A stretch of DNA of 28,957 nt from EsbW-18 sp964634615 (GTDB lineage: Bacteria > Patescibacteriota > Minisyncoccia > Phycocordibacterales > EsbW-18), in NCBI GenBank assembly GCA_964634615.1, contig CAZWLQ010000010.1, positions 1 to 28,957 on the forward strand, written 5' to 3'. The stretch's first letter is position 1. Every line of letters starts with the position of its first letter. Below, one piece after another: positions 21,871 to 28,957 of this stretch. A model generated the notes under the pieces. It had not been told where the DNA came from. It saw only the letters and a program-made list of their open reading frames with translations, and did no database searches. Made by a program: the position numbers and the translations under genes.

Positions 21871-22673
21871 AGTGTGGTGCCAAAATAATTTGAACCCGCC
21901 CGTATAATGAAGCGCTCTTTACCGAGATCAAGCGTACGCGTGCTAAAGCCCGAAAACAAGTCCATGAACTCTTTTTGTGATAGTTCCATTAAATCCATAT
22001 GGACTTCGCCGATACAAAAACGTATCTTTTTATCGAGTTCCCCAACAGCAAGCGCGTCCGCTTCCCCCCCTTCAATATCAAATTTACAGATATCAATAGT
22101 CGAAATGCCGTACGTGCGCATCAGACTGTCAATTGAGATGCTCGGGACACGTACTTCAATATCTGTCTGAGATCGTCTTTTCAGTGACGACGATACAGAC
22201 CGCTCACTATGATAGAACACAACGTCTTCACCGCTCCGCGATGTGATGGCCGCATGAATTGGAATGATGTTCTTAAATGGTGCCGTATTTTTTTGCAACC
22301 GTATGAACGTCGTCGGGTCAGCCTCCACGGTGTATACCGTTGCATGTGGAAACCGCGTGGCAAAATACATTGCGGACACGCCTATATTTCCACCCGCATC
22401 AACAATGACATGCGGGTTGTCGATTTCAGTTATTTTGTACTCTTCTTGAACAAGAATTTCATGTAACACCCACAAATCATCTGGCTTTCTACTGATAGAG
22501 ACTGTACATAAAACGTTATTCATACGGAGTTGCATATCTACCTCGTGCACAGGCAATCCGAACTTCCAACAGACGAGTCGTACAAAAATGACAAAAAAAG
22601 TTTTTATTTTTCCAAAAAAACCTTCGCCGTATGAGGCAATGCGGAGAGTCATTGTTACTGCGTTGATACTCAT
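21867..22673 (-). CDS. FkbM family methyltransferase
   Basis: The 268-residue protein has the FkbM methyltransferase core: motif I VIVDAGGNIGVSAMYFA with SAM-binding glycines, VYTVEADPTTF with an acidic ribose-binding residue, and ISTIDICKFDIEGGEADAL, the family-defining D-x-E-G-x-E region. FkbM enzymes O-methylate sugars and polyketides; in this locus a sugar substrate is likely. The N-terminal 50 residues, before the core, include an aromatic-hydrophobic segment that might contact the membrane. The ATG at 22673 overlaps the upstream glycosyltransferase stop by 4 nt, and the stop overlaps the acyltransferase start by 4 nt, showing a coupled operon. A second Met (22652) is possible. Confidence 0.93.
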   Translation of the reverse strand: MSINAVTMTLRIASYGEGFFGKIKTFFVIFVRLVCWKFGLPVHEVDMQLRMNNVLCTVSISRKPDDLWVLHEILVQEEYKITEIDNPHVIVDAGGNIGVSAMYFATRFPHATVYTVEADPTTFIRLQKNTAPFKNIIPIHAAITSRSGEDVVFYHSERSVSSSLKRRSQTDIEVRVPSISIDSLMRTYGISTIDICKFDIEGGEADALAVGELDKKIRFCIGEVHMDLMELSQKEFMDLFSGFSTRTLDLGKERFIIRAGSNYFGTTL

Positions 22674-23764
22674 ACCAGATGCGATAAAGCGTCAATTATT
22701 ATTTTGGAACGTGCATCCCACGAATACTTCTCGACGATATTTCGTGCAATGCTCGCCCGTTGTGCTGCCTCTTCTGGAGAAGAACAGATCACGTCCACTG
22801 CATGTGCTAGCGCAGCTGAATTGTTTGGTTCGACGAGGAACGCGCTTTGGTCATCGAGAATTTCGCGCGTTGAAGGAAGATCGCTCGCGATGATTGGAGT
22901 TCCTGAAGCCATATATTCAAACAACTTGAGCGGAGATGTGTGTTTCTCTGAAACAACGTCACCGCGCTTATTCGGTAGAACCAGCGCGTCCGAAAGATGC
23001 ATGATTTCGGCAACTTCGGTGCGATCCATCCAACCAAAAAACGTGACGGGAAGACCCGCATACGTGGTTCTAAATTCATCAAAATCTCCATCCTTCACTC
23101 CCGCAACGACATAATGGATCGAAGGATCTTTTACGTGTGAGAGCGATTCCAAAAACACATCGACACCCTTCCACGCATACGTACCGACGCTTCCCACATA
23201 GGAAACGATGTGATGATTGGAAGGCAATCCAAACTTCGCGCGAAGAATAGTTCGATCTGTCGTGACAGCGAACGCTTTGATATCAACACCATCAGGGAGG
23301 ACTGTGATTGGGGCGTTGATGTCAAACGCTGCACGAAGATCGTCAGCAAGTCCGTGGGTTAAACAAAAGATATGAGCACAGCGACGAATCATGAATGTAA
23401 AACGATAGTCTGTATGCGCTTCGTGGACCTCAAGAACAAATGTCAGTGGCAGTCTGAAGACCTTGTTGTACAAGAACATCATGAACAAGATGCTGTACTC
23501 ACGGCTGTACATGACCGTGATTCCATTCGCACGCGCATACCGCATCTGTCGTAAGGCAAGTATCGGGCTTCGCGCAGTCAAAAAATTAATGAACCGATGC
23601 GTATAGAGGTCGCCGAATTCAGCGATCTTGTTACATCCGAGCACAAAATCATCGCCAAGACGTTTGGCAAGGGCTTCCGCAGTCTGCAGAACCTGGAGTC
23701 GGTTCGCATACCGAGACGGATAGTACAGCGATGTCGCATAGAGCATCTTTTTCATACAAAACAT
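22670..23764 (-). CDS. GT4-type glycosyltransferase
   Basis: The protein is about 364 residues and follows the GT-B fold. It has an N-terminal acceptor domain (MLYATSLYYPSRYANRLQVLQ near the start), a central linker with TVLPDGVDIKAF, and a C-terminal nucleotide-sugar domain with SYVGSVGTYAWKGVDVFLE and SPLKLFEYMASGTPIIASDLP, the region around the catalytic E-x7-E motif. These features mark the GT4 family, retaining transferases that build surface glycans; the sugar donor is unknown. ATG at 23764 lies just after the preceding gene's stop and ATG at 23755 gives MKKMLYATS, so the start is uncertain by three residues. Reading further upstream would run into the previous gene. It overlaps the FkbM gene by 4 nt. 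Confidence 0.9.
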   Translation of the reverse strand: MFCMKKMLYATSLYYPSRYANRLQVLQTAEALAKRLGDDFVLGCNKIAEFGDLYTHRFINFLTARSPILALRQMRYARANGITVMYSREYSILFMMFLYNKVFRLPLTFVLEVHEAHTDYRFTFMIRRCAHIFCLTHGLADDLRAAFDINAPITVLPDGVDIKAFAVTTDRTILRAKFGLPSNHHIVSYVGSVGTYAWKGVDVFLESLSHVKDPSIHYVVAGVKDGDFDEFRTTYAGLPVTFFGWMDRTEVAEIMHLSDALVLPNKRGDVVSEKHTSPLKLFEYMASGTPIIASDLPSTREILDDQSAFLVEPNNSAALAHAVDVICSSPEEAAQRASIARNIVEKYSWDARSKIIIDALSHLV

Positions 23765-23766
23765 GA

Positions 23767-24768
23767 TTATTCCATTCCTTTGACGATACGCGCAACGAGA
23801 CCGGAAAGCGAATGCTCTCTCACGACCCATTCCCGCAGTCGGACACCTTGCTCCCTGCGTTCCTCGGGCTGCATGTGATACACCGTACGAAGAGCGTTCA
23901 GTGGATCCGAATCGACCATGAATGCAGTGAGTGCGGGATTCGTTGTTACCACCGGTAGACCCGCCGCTCCTGCATCAAGAATCGCTTTATCCAAACTCCC
24001 TGTCTTGCCGAGATTGAGAAACACATCATAGTCCGTGAGTGTTGCAGCAACATTGTGATACGGAAGACCTCCGTGAAAAAGTATCTCTTGTGAGAGGCCT
24101 TTATCACTCGCATATGTTGTGAGGTGATCCGTGTACACTTGATCCCCGCTTCCAATCAGTGTGAGTGTCGCGGGAATGTTCTCACGAACGAGATTTCCGA
24201 CCAGATCGATCATTCCCGGAATATCTTTTGGTGGTGTGATGCGACCTGAACTCACGAGGCGGAATTGAGAACCAATCGAATACTCTTTCTTTTGAGCAAA
24301 CAACGTCGCATCAATACCCTGTCCGACGATATGTCTCTTGTTTGTCACGATTCTGAATCCTTCCGCGGTTGACGTGAAGATAGTCTCCGCAAGACGTGTC
24401 GCGATGCGAAGCGACAAAGAAACAGCACCGTGTGCATACCACAGAGCGATTCGTTTATTCCACAGACGCCAGAATAATCCCCCGAGTACCACATAAATCT
24501 GATTCATGTGGACGAACACCGCATCGTAGTTGTTTCGTTCACGATAGATGTATGAAAAAAATCGACGAAGATACTTGAGACGCGAAACCCCGCGCTCTTT
24601 TCCAAGTGACAACACACGCACATTCTTCGGAAGATCGTGCGTTCCCTCAAAAAGACAAATAACAATAATCGACTCACAGTGCTTCGCGAACTCCTCAATC
24701 CAACGATGGAAAAAGCTGAGATTATCATCGAGCGTATCGACCTTTTGTGTAATGATAAGAAGTTTCAT
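23767..24768 (-). CDS. GT4-like glycosyltransferase with an atypical catalytic motif
   Basis: This 333-residue protein has a GT-B fold, beginning MKLLIITQKVDTLDDNLSFF and with a central GQGIDATLF linker, then FRLVSSGRITPPKDIPGMIDL (donor-domain start) and LTLIGSGDQVY. In the region where GT4 enzymes carry E-x7-E (as in EGFGIVFLEA), it reads TGSLDKAILDAGAAGLPVVTT, so the first Glu is replaced and the second is Asp. That could mean altered activity or a non-catalytic partner. It sits between a methyltransferase and another glycosyltransferase in the same minus-strand operon. The ATG at 24768 is at the family start and no Shine-Dalgarno site is seen. Confidence 0.86.
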   Translation of the reverse strand: MKLLIITQKVDTLDDNLSFFHRWIEEFAKHCESIIVICLFEGTHDLPKNVRVLSLGKERGVSRLKYLRRFFSYIYRERNNYDAVFVHMNQIYVVLGGLFWRLWNKRIALWYAHGAVSLSLRIATRLAETIFTSTAEGFRIVTNKRHIVGQGIDATLFAQKKEYSIGSQFRLVSSGRITPPKDIPGMIDLVGNLVRENIPATLTLIGSGDQVYTDHLTTYASDKGLSQEILFHGGLPYHNVAATLTDYDVFLNLGKTGSLDKAILDAGAAGLPVVTTNPALTAFMVDSDPLNALRTVYHMQPEERREQGVRLREWVVREHSLSGLVARIVKGME

Positions 24769-24792
24769 CGAAGCGACAGCTGCGGAGACCGC

Positions 24793-25458
24793 CTAGGATT
24801 TCCGTTCAAGAATGAAGAAGCGATGGTACTGATTGAGCACGGGACTGAATTCATCAAGCACCGTGAAGTGGCGCTCAATCCGTTCTCTCACCTTGTGCAG
24901 TGGATATTTCTTACGATCGATTTCAAAGTAGTGCTGTCCCGATGTTTCAAAACCGCCAAAGTCTATGTGTTTGTTAATCGCAAGGTCGAGAAAGTTTCGT
25001 TTAAGAAGCGTCCTGATGAAAGGAAACTTGATGACGATTTCAACATACGAGCTTCGACGTGGGAGCGCGACGATTGCGTAGCGCTTGGTGACACGACGCA
25101 TCTCGGCAAGTCCTCTTTCAAAATCTTCATACGGGATGTGTTCGAGCACTTGGCAGGCCATGACGAGATCATATGATTTGTCAGGAATCGGCATACTGCG
25201 CACGTCGGCAACGATGTCGGGTTTAAGGTCTTTATCAAAATCAACTGTGGTAACGTCGACCCCTTCCCGTTCGAGGTATGACGAGACAAGTTTATTGCCG
25301 ATACCGATTTCAAGAACGGTCTGTGGTTTGAGTTTGAGCACCGAAAAGATTTGATGGTGATACGAAATGAATCGCTCAAGCGTATCGTACTTCATTGCCG
25401 CATAGTGCTCTTTTGGGACTTGTATCTGGGGGTCTTTTTTGTTGTCTGGTTCGGTCAT
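24793..25458 (-). CDS. class I SAM-dependent methyltransferase
   Basis: The 221-residue protein has the class I methyltransferase core. Motif I is VLEIGIGNKLVSSYL, followed by VTTVDFDKDLKPDIVADV (acidic post-motif) and PDKSYDLVMACQVLEHIPYEDF, the usual motif IV with VLEHIP. Residues before about 45 are a charged N-terminus. The remainder resembles the Methyltransf_11 type found in polysaccharide loci, where they commonly methylate sugars. It lies 24 nt upstream of the neighbouring glycosyltransferase and 41 nt after the next, so it belongs to the glycan operon. The acceptor is unknown. Confidence 0.88.
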   Translation of the reverse strand: MTEPDNKKDPQIQVPKEHYAAMKYDTLERFISYHHQIFSVLKLKPQTVLEIGIGNKLVSSYLEREGVDVTTVDFDKDLKPDIVADVRSMPIPDKSYDLVMACQVLEHIPYEDFERGLAEMRRVTKRYAIVALPRRSSYVEIVIKFPFIRTLLKRNFLDLAINKHIDFGGFETSGQHYFEIDRKKYPLHKVRERIERHFTVLDEFSPVLNQYHRFFILERKS

Positions 25459-25499
25459 TGGTAGTTCAGTTAGGTGACGTACCCTACGATATCATTCGA

Positions 25500-26684
25500 T
25501 CATCGCTCCCGCACGACAGGTTGAAGAGACGAAAGGCGTTCCCCCAAGAACGCAACGAGTGGCTTTTGATAGTCGAGAATCGTCTTACCACCATAGTGCT
25601 CATCCCATGTACGCCGTATTCCTTGAGACAAGGAGTCGAGAAGTTTTTGATTTTCGACAAGTATCTTGATCTTTTGTACAAAGTCTTCGGCTGTTGATCC
25701 TTGCGGCAAAACAAATCCGCTCTCTCCGTCAACAATCAGATCTTTGACGCCGCCCACGTTTGTTGTGATGACCGGCATACCAGCAATAGCGGCTTCCATA
25801 AACACACGTGGAAATCCTTCATCATATGACGTGAGAATCAGAAGATGATGTGTGGCATACATAACGACAATCTGTTGCCGATTGAGTGTGCCGGCATCGG
25901 TAACATTCTTTTCTGCCCCGTGCATACGAACCGTCTCAAGTAAACCGGCCTTGAGACTGCCCGAGCCAACAAGCGTAAAATGAACTTTTTCGCCGAACTC
26001 ACGAGCACTGGCGATTATGACCTGAGCCAATAAATCGGGATTTTTTTGTAATGAGAATCTTCCGATAAAAAGAATTCTCAACGGTGTGGCAGGGACAGTC
26101 CGTTCAATAGTTTCCAGATCCTTCGTATTCGAAGGGAACATCGGCTTAAAGAATATCTTCTCTCCGTATCGCCTTTGAAGCGGTCCTATGGTCTCAGGCC
26201 CGTCTGTCTGTATCGCATCTGCTCGACGCATGACGAACGGGGCAATCAACATTTGTAAACGTTGTACGATTGATTCGCGTTTAAAAAAGAGATCGTTGAT
26301 ATCCATGCCATATATCCCAACCGAGAAGACTCCTTTGAACTCTCGAGCAAGGAGATACGCCACCAAACCAAGAGCAAAGGGGTCTTGAGACATCACACAC
26401 CGGACACCGTGCTCACGCATCACCCTTCGTGCACGTCGATACATTCCACACAAAGCAATCGGTCGGATGGAACTCTTCGAGGGATAGACTGAAACTTTTT
26501 CTGAAAGAGGAATCATAGAACGCCCCTGTGAGTCACGTGCCGACGTTACGATATGAACATGTGAATGAAGCTTGGTATATTCCTGCATCCGAAGTGCAGT
26601 ATCACTCTTCGGATCAAACACCGACGCGTCGGTGCCAAACATGATTATTGGAAAATCGTTTGTTGGATTACTGTTTTCTTTCAT
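25500..26684 (-). CDS. GT4-type glycosyltransferase
   Basis: From the ATG at 26684 the protein is 394 residues, starting MKENSNPTNDFPIIMFGTD. The GT4 donor domain begins LRILFIGRFSLQKNPDLLAQV and has FTLVGSGSLKAGL, then TSYDEGFPRVFMEAAIAGMPV, including the E-x7-E motif (Glu in DEGF and in FMEA), and TTNVGGVKDLI. It is a retaining glycosyltransferase acting on nucleotide sugars or polyprenyl-linked acceptors, probably in the surface glycan. The stretch upstream of 26684 in frame lies inside the neighbouring gene, whose last 17 nt overlap this start, so the ATG here is preferred. Confidence 0.92.
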   Translation of the reverse strand: MKENSNPTNDFPIIMFGTDASVFDPKSDTALRMQEYTKLHSHVHIVTSARDSQGRSMIPLSEKVSVYPSKSSIRPIALCGMYRRARRVMREHGVRCVMSQDPFALGLVAYLLAREFKGVFSVGIYGMDINDLFFKRESIVQRLQMLIAPFVMRRADAIQTDGPETIGPLQRRYGEKIFFKPMFPSNTKDLETIERTVPATPLRILFIGRFSLQKNPDLLAQVIIASAREFGEKVHFTLVGSGSLKAGLLETVRMHGAEKNVTDAGTLNRQQIVVMYATHHLLILTSYDEGFPRVFMEAAIAGMPVITTNVGGVKDLIVDGESGFVLPQGSTAEDFVQKIKILVENQKLLDSLSQGIRRTWDEHYGGKTILDYQKPLVAFLGERLSSLQPVVRER

Positions 26685-27801
26685 AGAGTTGTTTGAGCAA
26701 CGATGATGTTTCTTGGAGTGTTCGATCGATCGAGAACGTCCGAGATTTCTCGAATGCTGCAGCAACACACCGATCTCGAAACGCACGGTCGTCTACCATC
26801 CGTACAATAGCTTTTTTAAATCCTTCACGATTATCAGGCGTCAAAAGGATGCCTTCGTGTTCGTTGGTAACAAGCTCGGGCAAACTTCCGATGTTCGTTC
26901 CAACAAAAGGCAGTTTTGCACGCATCACCTCGACTGTTTGGAACGAAAAACTTTCAAATGACGAGTTGAGTGCGAACACGTCCGCTGCGCGACAATATGC
27001 AAACATCTTGTCTCTGCGCTGGTCTCCGGCAAGCGTTACGTAGTCCCCGGCGTTATAATCAGTGATGATTTTCTCAAGTTGCCATCGTTCTGGATCGTCC
27101 CCCAAGATGATGAGCCGCCAACGAGGATCGGTTTTGTGTAGATCAACAACAACATCGATAAGCGCAGGAAATCCCTTCCATGGTACAAGTCGTCCTGCTG
27201 AAAGCACCAACTTGTCATCAGACACGATTCCAAGACTGTTTCGTGCTTCTTCTCGAGACGGCAGTGCCTCTGGCGATTCGATACCGTTGTAGACCGTTTT
27301 GACAGGAGTCTTTGATCCTCGATCTGCCCACCGTGAGACGAGTCGGGTGAAATAGTCGCTCGGAGTGATGACAAGATTGGCATAGCGCACGATAGTCCGC
27401 TCCATCCAGCGAAAAATCTCGACAAAGAAACCATAGCGACGGTTTTGAAAATCATCAATGGTGTCAGTGACACCAAACTTCTGTGATGCAGTTTCCCATG
27501 CATAGTCACCAGGAACACGCACTGCGAATGGTTTACCTCGAAGACGTGTACCAATAAGCGCTGGTACACCCACACTTCCCACATCCTGTGCATACACCAC
27601 GTCCACGTCACCGGCACGCACAAAAACCTCCCACGCGTAGGCAAGATGCCGGATCACTTTTGGAAGATGCGCGACAACTCGAAACGGAAGTACTTCGACT
27701 TCCCACCCAAAAGCCGGCAAACGATCATTCATTAGCTTGCTGTATGTTGCAGGCCCTCCTACTTCTGGCGGATAGATTCCTGTTGCGATAAGTATTTTCA
27801 T
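26668..27801 (-). CDS. GT4-type glycosyltransferase
   Basis: This 377-residue GT-B protein starts MKILIATGIYPPEVGGPATY, the glycine-rich acceptor-domain loop of GT4 enzymes. It has DVVYAQDVGSVGVPALI, VKTVYNGIESPEALP as linker, KLVLSAGRLVPWKGFPALIDV at the start of the donor domain and NSSFESFSFQTVEVMRAKLPFV, including the E-x7-E region (Glu in FESF, Glu in TVEV). GSLPELV follows as in the family. It overlaps the next gene by 17 nt and the upstream one by 4 nt (ATGA), fitting the tightly coupled glycan operon. The sugar specificity is unknown. Confidence 0.94.
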   Translation of the reverse strand: MKILIATGIYPPEVGGPATYSKLMNDRLPAFGWEVEVLPFRVVAHLPKVIRHLAYAWEVFVRAGDVDVVYAQDVGSVGVPALIGTRLRGKPFAVRVPGDYAWETASQKFGVTDTIDDFQNRRYGFFVEIFRWMERTIVRYANLVITPSDYFTRLVSRWADRGSKTPVKTVYNGIESPEALPSREEARNSLGIVSDDKLVLSAGRLVPWKGFPALIDVVVDLHKTDPRWRLIILGDDPERWQLEKIITDYNAGDYVTLAGDQRRDKMFAYCRAADVFALNSSFESFSFQTVEVMRAKLPFVGTNIGSLPELVTNEHEGILLTPDNREGFKKAIVRMVDDRAFRDRCVAAAFEKSRTFSIDRTLQETSSLLKQLYERKQ

Positions 27802-28957
27802 GACACAGATTGATACACCTCATTATTCACTCGTTCTGCGATGACGTCCCAGTCATATCGTTCATGAACCATTTTTGTTGCGTTGGCGACCAATCGCTCA
27901 CGAAGAGCATTGTCGGTAATCAGCTTTTTCAATTCTCCTGCAATTGCCTGCGGATCACGCACCTCACACAAAAGACCCGTAACACCGTGCTCGATAAAAT
28001 CAGGAATCCCACCCGTTCGTGTTGCGAGGACAGGAATACCTGCGGCCATCGCTTCGAGAAAGACGATACCGAAGCCTTCGGCGCGTGGGGTGCGGGCAAA
28101 CGCATCGGATGCTGCGATAAGCGGACCCACATCGCCGTATGGAATCTGACCAGTAAATCGAACGTGCTTCTCAATACCCTTCTCACGAGCATGTGCTTCG
28201 AGCTCGGCTCGTTTGCTGCCGTCTCCGATAAGAACAAGAAGAAGATTGGGGTGTTCTGCAACAAGAAGCGCAAGCGCGTCGATTTCTTCTTCAACACCGT
28301 TCTTGGGTTCAAGCCGTGAGATGTTCGTGATAATGAAAGCATCCTGAGGAAGATTGTATTTCGCGCACACTACTTTTTGTTCCTCGGATGAGGTAATTGG
28401 TTTAAAGAGTGTTGTCTCAACACCGTTGGGAATCATCACACATTCTTTGGCTCCTTGGCGTTTGTAGTGCGCGCACAAGTCATGTGAAACCGCGTGACAG
28501 ACCGCAGCGTGGCGATAGACCATTCGCTCAAAGAAATCTTGGAGCTTTACAATGAAATTGAGACCTACCTCCTCGTGATATATAGTGAAGTCTGCAGACT
28601 GGATCGTGAGGACATACGGCACACCAGTGACAGCGCGCACCGCAAGACAGATGAGTCCACTGAAGAATCCGTTGGCATGAAGGAGCGTGGCGCGCTTGGC
28701 GATGGTGAGGTAGATGGTGTAGAAGAGGAGGATCGGCATCATCGAGAGGATGTACCAGTACGAGCTGTATGAAAGATCGCGAAGCGGATAGAGCGATGCT
28801 TTGCGAATGATCGTTGCCTTACCGTGTTTCTCGACAGCAGGAACGCCAGCGACCTGTCCGGTGATGACGAACATGTCGGTGTGCTCCCCTATCCGCTCGA
28901 CAATGTTCTTGAGGAAGACTTCAAAACCTCCCAGTACGGGAAGATAGTGTAAAACCG
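27798..28957 (-). CDS. GT4-type glycosyltransferase, 5' end beyond the window
   Basis: At least 385 residues are visible and the frame stays open to the right edge, where it reads VLHYLPVLGGFEVFLKNI before ERIGEHTDMFVITG. That is the usual N-terminal G-G-x-E loop of GT4 proteins, so an internal ATG at 28874 is not the true start. The donor domain has TNISRLEPKNGVEEEIDAL, LVLIGDGSKRAELE and RTPRAEGFGIVFLEAMAAGI with the E-x7-E motif, then TRTGGIPDFI. A membrane-like segment at about residues 68-88 of the visible part may be a peripheral loop. It overlaps the following gene by 4 nt and would be near the start of the glycan operon. The donor and acceptor are unknown. Confidence 0.93.
   Translation of the reverse strand, partial: VLHYLPVLGGFEVFLKNIVERIGEHTDMFVITGQVAGVPAVEKHGKATIIRKASLYPLRDLSYSSYWYILSMMPILLFYTIYLTIAKRATLLHANGFFSGLICLAVRAVTGVPYVLTIQSADFTIYHEEVGLNFIVKLQDFFERMVYRHAAVCHAVSHDLCAHYKRQGAKECVMIPNGVETTLFKPITSSEEQKVVCAKYNLPQDAFIITNISRLEPKNGVEEEIDALALLVAEHPNLLLVLIGDGSKRAELEAHAREKGIEKHVRFTGQIPYGDVGPLIAASDAFARTPRAEGFGIVFLEAMAAGIPVLATRTGGIPDFIEHGVTGLLCEVRDPQAIAGELKKLITDNALRERLVANATKMVHERYDWDVIAERVNNEVYQSVS

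Noticed and set aside
1..28957. tRNA, rRNA, CRISPR array or insertion sequence
   Set aside because: I found no cloverleaf with a T-loop consensus, no rRNA-like stretch, no regularly spaced repeats and no transposase; the direct repeats seen are internal to the fibre gene.

Overview
The window looks like chromosomal DNA from a Candidate Phyla Radiation (Patescibacteria) bacterium, most likely a parcubacterium. The reasons are the gene families present (a Parcubacteria-type 126-residue membrane-anchored family, a long S74-chaperoned fibre protein, SecA without its zinc tail), very tight ATGA-type gene overlaps, and an almost complete absence of Shine-Dalgarno sequences. This assignment is inference; no rRNA or other taxonomic marker RNA is present. 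Nearly every gene is on the minus strand; the only clear plus-strand gene is a flippase at 20154-21410.

Layout, left to right. (1) 1-1879: a sugar-phosphate operon read right to left: gap (GAPDH), a small DUF4406-like protein, rpiB, then the first 19 codons of a probable rpe. (2) 1984-3226: two tandem, separately transcribed, GC-rich genes for related small secreted proteins of unknown function. They are the only genes here with strong Shine-Dalgarno sites and good -35 boxes. (3) 3354-5790: gatB and obg, followed at about 5819-6066 by a GC-rich non-coding stretch that folds into a 14-bp closing helix with internal hairpins and ends in an intrinsic terminator: a candidate structured RNA. (4) 6085-10553: secA, a DedA/VTT membrane protein, a holin-IV-like membrane protein and a MYG1-family hydrolase, closely packed. 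(5) 10555-11241: a terminator, a 34-residue Lys/Arg/Ala-rich histone-like protein, and a 465-bp gene-free region rich in inverted repeats with one perfect DnaA-box 9-mer. (6) 11242-12264: murB, whose start codon lies in one arm of a 17-bp inverted repeat. (7) 12382-16914: a membrane-anchored hypothetical protein and a roughly 1370-residue surface fibre/adhesin with a C-terminal peptidase S74 chaperone. Its 5' part is broken by a 10-N assembly gap that shifts the apparent frame. (8) about 16970-17053: a possible 80-90 nt small RNA between its own promoter and terminator. (9) 17095-28957: a cell-surface glycan locus containing an O-antigen ligase/polymerase-like protein with TPRs, two SAM methyltransferases, a flippase, a hexapeptide acyltransferase, an FkbM methyltransferase and five GT4-type glycosyltransferases, the last running off the window.

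Functionally, the window combines central carbon metabolism, translation (GatB, Obg), secretion (SecA), wall synthesis (MurB) and surface decoration. SecA would export the signal-peptide proteins. The glycan locus would build, flip, polymerise or ligate a methylated and acetylated surface polysaccharide. The S74 fibre may mediate surface contacts. The most interesting unexplained items are the structured RNA near 5.8-6.1 kb, the atypical secreted paralogue cassette, the small basic protein beside the repeat-rich region, and the inverted repeat over the murB start.
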